Source: Planctomycetota bacterium (GTDB lineage: Bacteria > Planctomycetota > Phycisphaerae > Phycisphaerales > UBA1924). From it: 48,453 nucleotides of DNA. Where the stretch lies: NCBI GenBank assembly GCA_022563015.1, contig JADFOF010000002.1:1-48453 (forward strand), written 5' to 3'. Of this stretch, positions 35,488 through 44,251 are shown one piece after another. Both the position numbers and the translations under genes were made by a program. Position 1 is the first letter of the stretch. Each line of letters opens with the position of its first letter. The notes beneath the pieces are model-generated. The model was not told the DNA's origin. It ran no database searches and saw only the letters and a list, made by a program, of their open reading frames with translations.

Positions 35488-36171
35488 ATGTCTGACAAGC
35501 CCATCATCTTGGTTCTTGAATCCAGCGATGCGAATCCCGCCTCGATGCTGAATGCGGAAAGCGCTGCGCTGCAATCTGTCGGAGCAGTACTCGATTTCGA
35601 CGTTGAGGTTGTTGAGATTACCTCAGCCGATGATTTCAAGAGAGCCGCGTGTACTTTCAACTCGCAAGGCTTTTGTGTTCTCTATGTCGTTGCACATGGG
35701 GACTCCCACGGCCTTAGACTTGCTGACGGGAGTTTTGTCGACTGGAAGGCTTTTGTGAATTCGTTTGACTTCAAGCATCCCGACCTGACGAGCCTCGTCC
35801 TCTCCTCATGCAGTTGCTTGGACGGAGATGCTCTGGTGGAGGCACTTCAGAGTTCATCGCTCGTTACGCCCAAGAACGTGTTCGGATTCAAGCAGTTGCT
35901 GAAGTACGAGGACGCAATCCCTTCGGGTGTACTTCTTCTTCGAGCGTTACCAGCCAATAACTCATCCGATGTCGCGGCATCGCTAGCCGCGATGTATTTG
36001 GCGTTGAAGGTGGACATGTGGTACTACGTTCGAAACTCGAACGGCGATTACGATTATGTTCGGGGTTCGCAAATATTGGACAGTATTTGCGATCCGCAGA
36101 AAGAAAAGTTGGGATGGAGGAAGGGCCTGCTGGAAGACCGCGGAATCTTCCCTGTTGAAGCAATCAACTGA
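35488..36171 (+). CDS. Caspase/CHAT-like protease candidate
   Basis: The 227-residue product has the order expected of a clan CD (caspase/CHAT-type) cysteine protease. A strand VLYVVAHGDSHGL supplies the His-Gly dyad member (His70), and a second strand LTSLVLSSCSCLDG supplies the Cys (Cys108 or Cys110). The protein then continues FGFKQLLKYEDAIPSGVLLLRAL and DVAASLAAMYLAL, as in the rest of a CHAT fold. GC content is near 50%, well below the flanking groE genes, which indicates horizontal transfer. It lies just after the groEL remnant and 50 bases before groES. Such proteases often act in defence or cell-death systems; no partner gene is evident. The fold call is from motif spacing only. Confidence 0.6.
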   Translation: MSDKPIILVLESSDANPASMLNAESAALQSVGAVLDFDVEVVEITSADDFKRAACTFNSQGFCVLYVVAHGDSHGLRLADGSFVDWKAFVNSFDFKHPDLTSLVLSSCSCLDGDALVEALQSSSLVTPKNVFGFKQLLKYEDAIPSGVLLLRALPANNSSDVAASLAAMYLALKVDMWYYVRNSNGDYDYVRGSQILDSICDPQKEKLGWRKGLLEDRGIFPVEAIN

Positions 36172-36221
36172 GAGACAACATCGGAGGCAGAGTCCTCCCT
36201 GGATAACTGGAGACAAAGCCA

Positions 36222-36512
36222 ATGGCAGTCAAACCACTCGAAGATCGTGTCCTGGTCAAGCCCGTCGAGGCTGAGAGCATGACAGAATCAGGCATCTACC
36301 TCCCCGAGGCCGCAAAGGAGAAACCCGTCAAGGGCAAGGTCGTCGCCGTCGGCCCGGGCAAGCGCCTGGACAACGGCAAGCGCGCCGACCTGTCCGTCAA
36401 GAAGGGCGACACCGTCGTCTACGGCAAGTACGCCGGCACAGAGGTGGAGATCAAGGGCGACAAGCACCTGATCCTGCGCGAGACCGAGCTGCTCGGGATC
36501 ATTGTCGGATGA
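36222..36512 (+). CDS. groES: Co-chaperonin GroES
   Basis: GroES is the heptameric lid of the chaperonin. The 96-residue product is full length, with VKPLEDRVLVKP at the start, the mobile-loop region VEAESMTESGIYLPEAAKEKP, GKVVAVGPG, and VVYGKYAGTEVEIKGDKHLILRETELLGII at the end. It has the normal groES-groEL order with groEL2, but a 457-base gap containing a repeat-flanked pseudogene now lies between them. Confidence 0.97.
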   Translation: MAVKPLEDRVLVKPVEAESMTESGIYLPEAAKEKPVKGKVVAVGPGKRLDNGKRADLSVKKGDTVVYGKYAGTEVEIKGDKHLILRETELLGIIVG

Positions 36513-36541
36513 GGCACTGGGCATCAGGCATCAGGCACTAG
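36513..36541 (+). repeat. Left flanking repeat of the four-helix-bundle element
   Basis: GGCACTGGGCATCAGGCATCAGGCACTAG begins on the base after the groES stop. It is made of short tandem units (GGCATCA twice, flanked by GGCACT) and is partly the inverse of the right-hand array. Confidence 0.7.
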
Positions 36542-36554
36542 AGAGGCCACACGC

Positions 36555-36960
36555 GTGAGCAGCCAGATCCGTTCTCATCGAGACTTGATCGCATGGCGCA
36601 AAGCGTTCGAATTGGGTCTTCGCGTCTACCGAGCGACGAAGGTATTCCCGCCCGACGAGCGGTTCGGCTTGATCTCACAGCTTCGGCGTGGAGGCGTAGC
36701 TGTCGCGAGCAACATCGCGGAAGGCTACGGGCAGTACGGCCGATTACCTGCGCTATCTCCGCATCACCCGGGGCGCGCTGTACGAGATCGACACCCAGTT
36801 GCTCTTCGCACACCAGCTTGGATATCTGAACGAACCGGAGCACATCGCCTTGCAGGATGGAGCCGACGAATGCGGCCGCGTTCTCGCAGGACTGATCAGA
36901 AGTATCGAGAATGACACGAAACCGCAACCAGTGCCTAGTGCCCAGTGCCTAGTGCCTTAG
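36555..36960 (+). pseudogene. Four-helix-bundle (23S rRNA intervening-sequence/S23 family) protein, frameshifted
   Basis: The first part reads SHRDLIAWRKAFELGLRVYRATK...QLRRGGVAVASNIAEGYG, the signature of the four-helix-bundle family of IVS/S23 proteins, related to Avd of diversity-generating retroelements. Near 36733 the frame shifts. In another frame the DNA continues as DYLRYLRITRGALYEIDTQ through to IRSIENDTKPQP and a stop at 36960, the matching second half. A single-base insertion (or two-base deletion) explains it, so the gene is a recent pseudogene unless it is a sequencing error. The whole unit sits between groES and groEL2, with repeats at both ends. Confidence 0.85.
36928..36960 (+). 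repeat. Right flanking repeat of the four-helix-bundle element
   Basis: CCAGTGCCTAGTGC occurs twice in tandem (36928-36941 and 36942-36955) and ends at the stop codon of the pseudogene. Its reverse complement shares GGCACTAG and GGCACTGGG with the left array, so the element has inverted, repeat-built ends. Confidence 0.75.
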
Positions 36961-36969
36961 GGAACCACA

Positions 36970-38583
36970 ATGACCACCAAACAAATCATGTTTCAGGATT
37001 CCGCCCTTGGGCTGATGAAGAAGGGTGTCGATCAACTCGCCGACGCCGTCAAGTGCACCATGGGCCCGTCCGGCCGACACGTCGTCATCCAGAAGTCGTG
37101 GGGCGGACCGACCGTGACCAAGGACGGCGTGAGCGTCGCCAAGGAGATCACGCTCCCCGAGCCATTCGAGTCCATGGGGGCCAAGATGGTCAACGAGGTC
37201 GCGAAGAAGACAGCCGACATCGCCGGTGACGGAACCACCGCCGCGACCGTGCTGGCCCAGGCGATCCTGACCGCGGGCCTTCGGTACGTCTCGTCGGGGG
37301 CGAACCCGGTGCACATCCAGCGTGGGATCAACAAGGCCGCCGTCGCCGCCGCCGCCGCCATCGACGACATGGCCGTCAAGTGCAAGGGCAAAGCCGACTA
37401 CAAGAAGATCGCCACGGTTTCATCAAACAACGACGCCGAGGTCGCCGAGATGATCGCCGAGGCCATCGACAAGGTCGGGCCCGACGGCGTGGTCGAGGTC
37501 GAGGACGGCAAGAGTGCCGACACCACGCTCGAATACGTCGAGGGCATGCAGTTCGATAAGGGCTACCTCTCGCCGTACTTCATGACCGACCCCAAGACCG
37601 CCGAGTGTGTCTTCGAGGACTGCCTCATCCTCATCCACGAGAAGAAGGTCTCCAACCTGACGGATCTGCTGCCGTTGTTGAACAAGACGATCACCACCGA
37701 CAAGCCGCTGCTGCTCATCGCCGAGGACGTCGAGAACGAGGCCCTGGCGACATTGGTCGTCAACCGCCTCCGCGGCTCGCTCAAAATCTGTGCGGTCAAG
37801 GCGCCCGGCTTCGGCGACCGGCGCAAGGCGATGCTCGGCGACATCGCCGTGCTCACCGGCGGCACATTCTTCGCCGAAGACCTCGGCCGAAGCCTCGACT
37901 CGATCGAGGTGAATGAACTCGGCCGGGCCAAGAAGATCGTCATCACCAAAGACGACACGACCATCATCGAGGGCGCCGGCAAGAAGAGCGACATCAAGGC
38001 CCGCGCCGATCAGATCATGACTCTCTGGGACAAGTCCACCAGCGACTACGACAAGGAGAAGCTGATGGAGCGTCACGCCAAGCTCACCGGAGGCGTGGCG
38101 ATCATCAAGGTCGGCGGCGCCACCGAGATCGCCATGAAACAGCGCAAGGATCTCGTGCAGGACGCGCTGCACGCGACGCGGGCGGCGGCTAAGGACGGCT
38201 ATGTGCCCGGCGGCGGCGTCGCACTCATCCGCGCCCAGGACGCCATCGAGGACGCACGCAGGAAGGCCAAGGGCGACGAGAAGTTCGGCTTCGACATCGT
38301 CCACAACGCCGTCGAGTCCTGCGCCTGGCAGATCGCCGCCAACGCAGGGTACGACGGCGACATCGTCGTCGACGAGATCAAGTCCGGCACGGGCGGGTTC
38401 GGCTTCAACGCCGACACCGGCGAGTACGGAGACCTGACCAGGCAGGGCATCATCGATCCGGCGCTTGTGGCCAAAAGCTCGCTGACGAACGCGGCCTCGG
38501 TCGCCGGCCTCATGCTCACCACCGACGTCATGATCACCGAACTCAAGGACGACGAGGAGGCGGCCGTCGGTGCGACCGCATGA
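36970..38583 (+). CDS. groEL2: Chaperonin GroEL, copy 2, lacking a Gly-Met tail
   Basis: The 537-residue product has the chaperonin motifs [42 protein letters not shown] and GYVPGGGVALIRAQ. It ends in ELKDDEEAAVGATA, without the Gly-Met tail that lines the cavity in most GroEL and in copy 1. It is clearly divergent from copy 1 and so is an old paralogue. It is downstream of groES in the usual order and upstream of dnaJ-grpE. The different tail and divergent body suggest a separate client range or condition of use. Confidence 0.96.
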   Translation: MTTKQIMFQDSALGLMKKGVDQLADAVKCTMGPSGRHVVIQKSWGGPTVTKDGVSVAKEITLPEPFESMGAKMVNEVAKKTADIAGDGTTAATVLAQAILTAGLRYVSSGANPVHIQRGINKAAVAAAAAIDDMAVKCKGKADYKKIATVSSNNDAEVAEMIAEAIDKVGPDGVVEVEDGKSADTTLEYVEGMQFDKGYLSPYFMTDPKTAECVFEDCLILIHEKKVSNLTDLLPLLNKTITTDKPLLLIAEDVENEALATLVVNRLRGSLKICAVKAPGFGDRRKAMLGDIAVLTGGTFFAEDLGRSLDSIEVNELGRAKKIVITKDDTTIIEGAGKKSDIKARADQIMTLWDKSTSDYDKEKLMERHAKLTGGVAIIKVGGATEIAMKQRKDLVQDALHATRAAAKDGYVPGGGVALIRAQDAIEDARRKAKGDEKFGFDIVHNAVESCAWQIAANAGYDGDIVVDEIKSGTGGFGFNADTGEYGDLTRQGIIDPALVAKSSLTNAASVAGLMLTTDVMITELKDDEEAAVGATA

Positions 38584-38603
38584 GACGTTGGGCGGGGAAA
38601 GCC

Positions 38604-38624
38604 CGCGGCGCTTTGTACGCCGCG
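38604..38624 (+). terminator. Hairpin after groEL2, possible terminator
   Basis: CGCGGCG-CTTTGTA-CGCCGCG forms a perfect 7-bp GC-only stem 20 bases after the groEL2 stop. No U-run follows, so it would be a weak or Rho-assisted terminator, or an mRNA-stabilising hairpin. Confidence 0.4.
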
Positions 38625-38691
38625 CGAGCCTCGGATCTAAAGACCCGCCGGCTCGATTGACGATTGTGAGTTAGCGGGATCGGAGCGCCGC

Positions 38692-39840
38692 ATGCCCACC
38701 ACGCGCGACTACTACGAAACCCTCGGCGTCGAGCGAGCCGCCGACGCGGACGAGGTCAAACGCGCCTACCGCCGCCTCGCGATGAAGTACCACCCGGATC
38801 GCAACCCTGACGATCCAGAGGCCGAGGCCAAGTTCAAGGAACTCGCCGAGGCCTACGAGGTGCTCTCGGACGACAACAGGCGGAAGATGTACGACCGTCA
38901 CGGCCACGCGGGGCTGCGAGGAGCAGGCGCCGCCGGGCACGACTTCTCGCGCATGAACGTCGACGACATCTTCTCGATGTTTACTGACATTTTCGGCGGG
39001 GGGTTCGGGCAGGCGGCGCCGGGGGCCCGGCGCAGCGTCGCGCGCGGATACGACCTCGAAACGGAGGTCACGCTCGCACTCGCCGACGTGCTCGAAGGCT
39101 GCGAACGCCAGGTCGAGTTCACGCGCCTGGACGTGTGCGACGAGTGCACCGGCTCGGGCGCCAGGCGGGGCACCGCGCCAATCACCTGCCCGACCTGCGG
39201 CGGCAACGGCCGGGTCCAGCAGCAGGGGCTGGGCGGCATGTTTCGGATGGTCACCGCGTGTCCCTCCTGCCGCGGGCGAGGGCGGATCGTGAAGGAACTG
39301 TGCGAGGCCTGCCGCGGCAAGGGACGCGTGCCCAAGAAACGCACGCTGTCGGTCAAGATCCCGCGCGGCATCTCGTCCGGACAGGCGGTGCGCATCCAGG
39401 GCGAGGGCGAACCTCCCCCGGCCGAATCATCGCCGACCGGCGCCGGCGTCCGTGGCGATCTGCATGTCGTCATTCGCGTGAAAGACCACGAGCTGTTCCA
39501 GCGCGAGGGCGATCATCTCGTTCTCGAGATGCCGATCAGCTTCTCGCAGGCGGCGTTGGGCGCGGACGTGCAGATTCCCACGCTCAACGGGCGCGCCGAG
39601 TTGACGATTCCGCGAGGCACACAGCACGGCGCCATCTTCCGCCTCAACGGCAAGGGGCTGCCCGGTCTTCGCACCCCCCGTCGGGGCGACCTGGTCGTCG
39701 CGATCCGCATCGAGATTCCGAGGAAACTCAACGCCAGGCAGGAAGATCTGCTGCGTTCGTTCGCCAAGACAGAGGATCACGACGTTCTGCCGGTAAGCCA
39801 CGGATTCTGGAAGAAAATAAAGGACCTGATCGGGAGCTAG
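38692..39840 (+). CDS. dnaJ: Chaperone DnaJ
   Basis: DnaJ is the Hsp40 partner that stimulates DnaK. The 382-residue product is a full type I DnaJ. The J domain has HPD (residues 34-36). A Gly/Phe-rich stretch (about 80-115) follows, then four zinc-binding CxxCxGxG-type repeats ([32 protein letters not shown]) and the C-terminal substrate-binding domains. grpE follows after 24 bases. dnaK is not in the window. Confidence 0.97.
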   Translation: MPTTRDYYETLGVERAADADEVKRAYRRLAMKYHPDRNPDDPEAEAKFKELAEAYEVLSDDNRRKMYDRHGHAGLRGAGAAGHDFSRMNVDDIFSMFTDIFGGGFGQAAPGARRSVARGYDLETEVTLALADVLEGCERQVEFTRLDVCDECTGSGARRGTAPITCPTCGGNGRVQQQGLGGMFRMVTACPSCRGRGRIVKELCEACRGKGRVPKKRTLSVKIPRGISSGQAVRIQGEGEPPPAESSPTGAGVRGDLHVVIRVKDHELFQREGDHLVLEMPISFSQAALGADVQIPTLNGRAELTIPRGTQHGAIFRLNGKGLPGLRTPRRGDLVVAIRIEIPRKLNARQEDLLRSFAKTEDHDVLPVSHGFWKKIKDLIGS

Positions 39841-39864
39841 CGGCTCTCGCCGGGACATCGCGAT

Positions 39865-40575
39865 ATGAGCAGACGCAGCAAACAAAGCAAAGACCACCAC
39901 GACGACGCCGAACCAGCCGACTCCATCGACCCCACCGAGATCGCCGACCCCGGTGAGCAGGCCGAGGCGCTCGACATCGAGGCGCCCGACATCAAGGCGG
40001 ACAATGACGCCCACGTCTTCGACCTTGACGCAGGGCCCGAGGATTCTCTGGTGTTCGAACTCGAACGCCGGCTCGGCGAGATGGAAACCGAGGTCGCCGA
40101 ATATCGAGACAAGTACCAGCGGGCGCTCGCCGATTTTCAGAACTTCCAGCGTCGGTCGCAGACCAACGAGCGGAACGCCCGCGAGCAGGGTGTGCGCGAT
40201 GTGCTCGAGAGTCTGCTCGGCGTGCTCGATCATTTCGAGCTCGCCATCGCGCAGGACATCTCGACCGTGACGACCGAGCAGCTCGTCAGCGGCGTGGGCG
40301 TCATCAAGAGCGAGCTGCTGCGCGCGCTTCAAGCGCACGGCGTCGGGCTGATCTCGCCCGAGCCCGGGGACGAGTTCGACCCCAACACCCATGAGGCGGT
40401 CGTGCACCAGGCGGTCGAGGGAGTCCGGCCCGGGTGCGTCTCGATGACGCTCCAGGCGGGTTACACCATCCGCGACCGCGTGGTCCGCCCCGCCAAGGTC
40501 GGTGTGGCGCCAGGCCCATCCGCCGATGAACCCGCTGATGATACCGCTGATGAACTCGAACAGAGCGAGGACTGA
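39865..40575 (+). CDS. grpE: Nucleotide exchange factor GrpE
   Basis: GrpE releases ADP from DnaK. The 236-residue product has a long acidic, disordered N-terminus (about 1-65). The coiled-coil helix is ETEVAEYRDKYQRALADFQNFQRR, and the beta-wing domain has GDEFDPNTHEAVV and ending GYTIRDRVVRPAKV, all typical of the family. The acidic C-terminal extension is longer than usual. It lies between dnaJ and the zinc-ribbon gene, with six bases to the latter. Confidence 0.96.
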   Translation: MSRRSKQSKDHHDDAEPADSIDPTEIADPGEQAEALDIEAPDIKADNDAHVFDLDAGPEDSLVFELERRLGEMETEVAEYRDKYQRALADFQNFQRRSQTNERNAREQGVRDVLESLLGVLDHFELAIAQDISTVTTEQLVSGVGVIKSELLRALQAHGVGLISPEPGDEFDPNTHEAVVHQAVEGVRPGCVSMTLQAGYTIRDRVVRPAKVGVAPGPSADEPADDTADELEQSED

Positions 40576-40581
40576 GCGACC

Positions 40582-40902
40582 ATGCCGACGTATGAGTACC
40601 GCTGCGCCGCGTGCGAGCATGAATTCGAGCTGTTCCAGCCCATGAGCGAAGGCTCCAGGCGCAAGTGCCCCGAATGCGGGAAGATGAAGCTGATTCGACT
40701 CATCGGCACCGGCGCCGCCGTCATCTTCAAGGGCTCCGGCTTCTACCAGACCGACTACCGCTCCGAGTCATACAAGAAGGCGGCGGAGAAGGACAAGAAA
40801 AGCATGGACGGCAAGTCGGACGCGAAGAAGAAGGGCGGCGACAAAAAGGGCAAGGCCGAGGCGCCTTCGAAAAAGCCGTCCGGCGAAGCGTCCAAAGACT
40901 GA
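40582..40902 (+). CDS. FmdB-type zinc-ribbon protein
   Basis: The 106-residue product starts MPTYEYRCAACEHEFE and has two CxxC pairs (Cys8/Cys11 and Cys29/Cys32) of a putative regulatory FmdB-family zinc ribbon. It then has GSGFYQTDYRS and a long Lys/Asp/Ser-rich tail that is probably disordered. The molecular role of the family is not established. It lies six bases after grpE and is probably co-transcribed with dnaJ-grpE. Confidence 0.9.
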   Translation: MPTYEYRCAACEHEFELFQPMSEGSRRKCPECGKMKLIRLIGTGAAVIFKGSGFYQTDYRSESYKKAAEKDKKSMDGKSDAKKKGGDKKGKAEAPSKKPSGEASKD

Positions 40903-41023
40903 TACACACTCGCGGACAACGTCGCACACCGCGATCACGCACGGTCGGTGTTCACAACCCTCGAGCGCCGACTGAAATCCGTATCAGCATCCGGCGATGG
41001 AGTGGACCTATCCTCTGATCGGC

Positions 41024-41404
41024 ATGATCGTCGGCCACGGCATCGACATCGCGTCCATTCCCCGCATCGAGCGATCGCTGGAGCGCTTCGCCGAGCGGTT
41101 TCTTCAGCGGTGCTTCACGCAACGCGAGCAGGACTACGCGCAGGGTCGTCGGCGTCCGGCCACGCACCTCGCCGGACGCTTCGCCGCCAAGGAAGCCGTC
41201 CTCAAGGCGCTCGGCACCGGGTGGCGCAGCGGCATCGCCTGGACCGACATCGAGATTCTGTCCATGCCGACGGGTGAACCGGCCCTGACGCTTCATGGAA
41301 TGGCGGCCCGGATCGCCGAGGAGCGCGGCGCCACACGGTGGTGGATCTCGATCAGCCACACCGAAGATCACGTCATCGCATCAGCAATCGCGACCTCGGA
41401 CTGA
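41024..41404 (+). CDS. acpS: Holo-[acyl-carrier-protein] synthase
   Basis: AcpS attaches 4'-phosphopantetheine from CoA to the acyl carrier protein. The 126-residue product has the expected size. GHGIDIASIPRIE holds the metal-binding Asp and HLAGRFAAKEAVLKALG holds the catalytic Glu, and the end is WISISHTEDHVIASAIA. The ATG at 41024 gives the classic MIVGxGID start. An in-frame ATG at 40997 would add nine residues; neither has a strong ribosome-binding site. Confidence 0.95.
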   Translation: MIVGHGIDIASIPRIERSLERFAERFLQRCFTQREQDYAQGRRRPATHLAGRFAAKEAVLKALGTGWRSGIAWTDIEILSMPTGEPALTLHGMAARIAEERGATRWWISISHTEDHVIASAIATSD

Positions 41405-41443
41405 CACGCCTTTGGGGCGCATGAGGGCGCGGTGGCGCCTCGA

Positions 41444-42478
41444 TCACCCGCCGCCGCCGGGAGGTGGCTCGACCGGTTCGCCCTCGGACGGCGCAATCTG
41501 AACGCGCTCCAGCTCGCGCCGATGCGGCAGGAACTCGTCCGCGTACCACTCGCGCCATTTCCGGTCGTCGAATCCGAATCCGGGGACCGGCTGACCCATG
41601 CCCGCGCTCGCCAGATCGACCAGCGAATAGTACACGTCCATGTGGTAGGTGATCACCGCGGCGTCGATAACGCGCATGACGACACCCTCGGTAATAACGC
41701 TGATGGTCGGATCGAATCCGACCGCGCTGTCGGCGACGACCGGCGTCAGGTCGCTGACGAACGCCTGCTGCGTACCGACGAGGATGTACGCCAAAGCGCC
41801 GGTTCCGTCTCCGCTCCGAGCGCCGCCCCCGCCCACCTGCGCGTTGATCATCATCGGGATCGCGTCGTAGATCCGCAGGATGTTGGCCACGTGCGCCGCC
41901 GACCCGAGTTCAACGTCCGAACGCCCCTTGCGCAGCCCTGTCGCGACGACCCAGAGCACGCTCTCGGAGACCTCTCCGGTCTGTTGGTATCGCTTCGTGA
42001 GCCGCTCCGCGGCGCTTCGGCGGATCTTCTTCTCGTCATCGAACACCGCGGTCCAGGCCAGCGTTCCGTCCGACTCGTCCGTGCCCAGCGCCGCGAGGTG
42101 GTCGAGGATCGCCTCGCGGACATCATCGCCCTCGCGCCGGAAAATATCGAGCAGGCTCGGGAACGACGCGGGATCGGTGAAGTCCCGCAGGCGTTCAATC
42201 CCCGCCTGCCGGATCTCGATGTTGCGGATGTTCCTGAAGTACGTCGCGCGGATCTTGCGGAGCTGACGTTCGACATCGACCCGCCGCTTCTGGAAGTCGC
42301 GATACTGAGCCATCGCCGGGTCATCCGGCGCGGGGAACTCGAACATCGCGTCCGGAGGCGTCTGGACCGTGGGCGCGGAGATGTTCATGTCGGCCTGAGC
42401 GGCAGCCCCAAAGGTGAACGCAAGCGAGCAGACCACCGCCGTCCCCATCGCCGCCCGGTTCGACCTCGGTCGTCGCAT
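41444..42478 (-). CDS. Secreted HEAT-like repeat protein of unknown function
   Basis: The product has a signal peptide (basic start, hydrophobic AVVCSLAFTFGAAAQA) and then a mature protein of about 315 residues. The middle is helical with HEAT-like repeats (IEIRQAGIERLRDFTDPASFPSLLDIF, VREAILDHLAALG, KIRRSAAERLTKRY). After a Gly-rich break (NAQVGGGGARSGDG) comes a mixed strand region, and the end is WREWYADEFLPHRRELERVQ. Pro/Gly follows at the C-terminus. I do not recognise a family beyond HEAT-like helices. The ATG at 42478 is chosen for a GGAG six bases upstream; ATG 42490 is the alternative and gives 348 residues. It is divergent from the ligase gene at 42734. Confidence 0.8.
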   Translation of the reverse strand: MRRPRSNRAAMGTAVVCSLAFTFGAAAQADMNISAPTVQTPPDAMFEFPAPDDPAMAQYRDFQKRRVDVERQLRKIRATYFRNIRNIEIRQAGIERLRDFTDPASFPSLLDIFRREGDDVREAILDHLAALGTDESDGTLAWTAVFDDEKKIRRSAAERLTKRYQQTGEVSESVLWVVATGLRKGRSDVELGSAAHVANILRIYDAIPMMINAQVGGGGARSGDGTGALAYILVGTQQAFVSDLTPVVADSAVGFDPTISVITEGVVMRVIDAAVITYHMDVYYSLVDLASAGMGQPVPGFGFDDRKWREWYADEFLPHRRELERVQIAPSEGEPVEPPPGGGG

Positions 42479-42733
42479 AGCTCGCTCCATCGGGGGGTGA
42501 TCCGTCTCAGCCGCGCTGCCGTTTCATCCTAAAACGAGCCGGGCCGATGACTTCAGAAGCGCCCGGCCGGGTTTCGCTGTCGGCCCGGGCCTTCCCCCTG
42601 TGTATAACGCACGGCGGTCTCGGCGGTTCCCTGTTCGGAGCCCGGAAGGGGTTTCGATGCACGACAGGCGGACCCACGCTACGCTCTGGGGCCCGCTGAA
42701 GGGGCCAGGCTCACGCCCCCGGGATCGACGCCA

Positions 42734-44224
42734 ATGAGTCTCCACTGGCCCATCCTCCGCACGCTCGCCGCCCATCCCGGGCGAACGATTATCCACGACG
42801 ACCGTGGGAAGTACCGCTCGATCGAGATCCTGGTGGGCGCCCTGCACGTGGCCGCCGCCATCGCGCCCCGCTGCCGTACCGACACGGTGGGCCTGCTCCT
42901 GCCCACCAGCGCCGCGTTCCCGGTCGCCGCCCTGGCCGGGTGGATTCTCGGCAAGGTCGTCGTTCCGCTCAACTACCTGCTCAAGCCGGACGAGCTTCAG
43001 TTCGTGATCGACGACTGCGGCACGGACACGGTGCTGAGCGTCAAGCCGATGCTCGAGCACCTGGGCGCCGCCCCCCGCGTCGACACACTGCTCATGATGG
43101 AGGACATCCCGCTCAAGGGGATTCCCGCGCTGCGCTGGCCCGCGTCTGCCAAAGACGACGATCTGGCGGTCCTGCTGTACACGTCCGGCACGAGCGGCAA
43201 GCCCAAGGGCGTCATGCTCACCCACGGCAACATCTCCGCCAACATCCGCCAGTGCGTCCAGTGGGTCCGGTTCACAAAGCGCGACACGCTCCTGGGCGTG
43301 CTCCCGCAGTTCCACAGCTTCGGGCTGACGGTGCTCACGCTCTTGCCGTTGACCATCGGCGCCCGTGCTGTCTACACCGCCCGCTTCGTGCCCGGCAAGA
43401 TCGTCAGGCTGTTCCGCGAGCATCGCCCCACCGTGTTCATCGGGATTCCCTCGATGTACGGGGCGCTGCTGACCGTCAAGAACGCCAGCCCCGACGACTT
43501 CGTCTCGCTGAAGTTTGCCGTCTCCGGCGGCGAGCCGCTGCCCGACGACGTGGCCGAGCGATTCCGCGAGCGGTTCGGTATAACCATCAGCGAAGGATAC
43601 GGGCTCACCGAGACTTCGCCGGTGACCAACTGGTGTCGGCCGCATGAGTACCGCGCACACTCGGTCGGCCCGGCCCTGCCCCGCATCGAAACCCGGATCG
43701 TCTGCCTCGAATCAGAGCGCGATCTCGGGCCCGACGAGGAGGGTGAGATCCGCTTCCGCGGGCCCAACATCATGAAGGGCTACTTCAACCGACCCGACGA
43801 GACCGCCGCGGCGTTTGACGAACGCGGGTACTTTCGCACCGGCGACATCGGCAAGCTCGATAAGGACGGCTTCCTGTCGATCACGGGCAGGCTCAAGGAA
43901 ATGCTCATCATCGGCGGCGAGAACGTCTTTCCGCGTGAGATTGAAGAGGCGCTCAATCACCATCCGTCGGTGCACGCCTCGGCCGTGCTGGGAATGACCG
44001 ATCCCGTCCGCGGCGAGGTGCCCGTCGCGTTCGTCGAGCTGGAAGAGGGCGCCGATTTCGACGAGGGTCAGCTCAAGGCGTGGTGCCGCGACGCGCTGGC
44101 CGGATACAAGGTTCCCAGGCAGATCCGCCGCGTGGACCAGCTGCCGCGCAACCCCACGGGCAAGATCATGCGCCGCGAGCTGAAGCCGCTGATCGAGAGC
44201 GATGCGGCGGGCAAGAACGCCTAG
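42734..44224 (+). CDS. AMP-dependent acyl-CoA synthetase/ligase
   Basis: The 496-residue product is a complete member of the acyl-adenylate-forming family. It has the P-loop YTSGTSGKPKG, PQFHSFGLT, the adenine-site GYGLTETSPV, YFRTGDIGKLDKDG, the hinge GRLKEMLIIGGENVFPREIEE and the catalytic Lys in NPTGKIMRR. The substrate is probably a medium or long-chain fatty acid, judged from general resemblance to FadD-type proteins; this is not settled by sequence. acpS lies upstream beyond the HEAT gene. A transaldolase gene follows after 27 bases in the same direction. Confidence 0.92.
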   Translation: MSLHWPILRTLAAHPGRTIIHDDRGKYRSIEILVGALHVAAAIAPRCRTDTVGLLLPTSAAFPVAALAGWILGKVVVPLNYLLKPDELQFVIDDCGTDTVLSVKPMLEHLGAAPRVDTLLMMEDIPLKGIPALRWPASAKDDDLAVLLYTSGTSGKPKGVMLTHGNISANIRQCVQWVRFTKRDTLLGVLPQFHSFGLTVLTLLPLTIGARAVYTARFVPGKIVRLFREHRPTVFIGIPSMYGALLTVKNASPDDFVSLKFAVSGGEPLPDDVAERFRERFGITISEGYGLTETSPVTNWCRPHEYRAHSVGPALPRIETRIVCLESERDLGPDEEGEIRFRGPNIMKGYFNRPDETAAAFDERGYFRTGDIGKLDKDGFLSITGRLKEMLIIGGENVFPREIEEALNHHPSVHASAVLGMTDPVRGEVPVAFVELEEGADFDEGQLKAWCRDALAGYKVPRQIRRVDQLPRNPTGKIMRRELKPLIESDAAGKNA

Positions 44225-44251
44225 ACTCGATTTCTCGGGAGACCTCTCACC

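Noticed and set aside
42491-42733. Promoter with TATAAC at 42603 for the acyl-CoA synthetase gene
   Set aside because: No acceptable -35 box at 16-18 bases upstream; the divergent gap surely holds promoters but I cannot place them.
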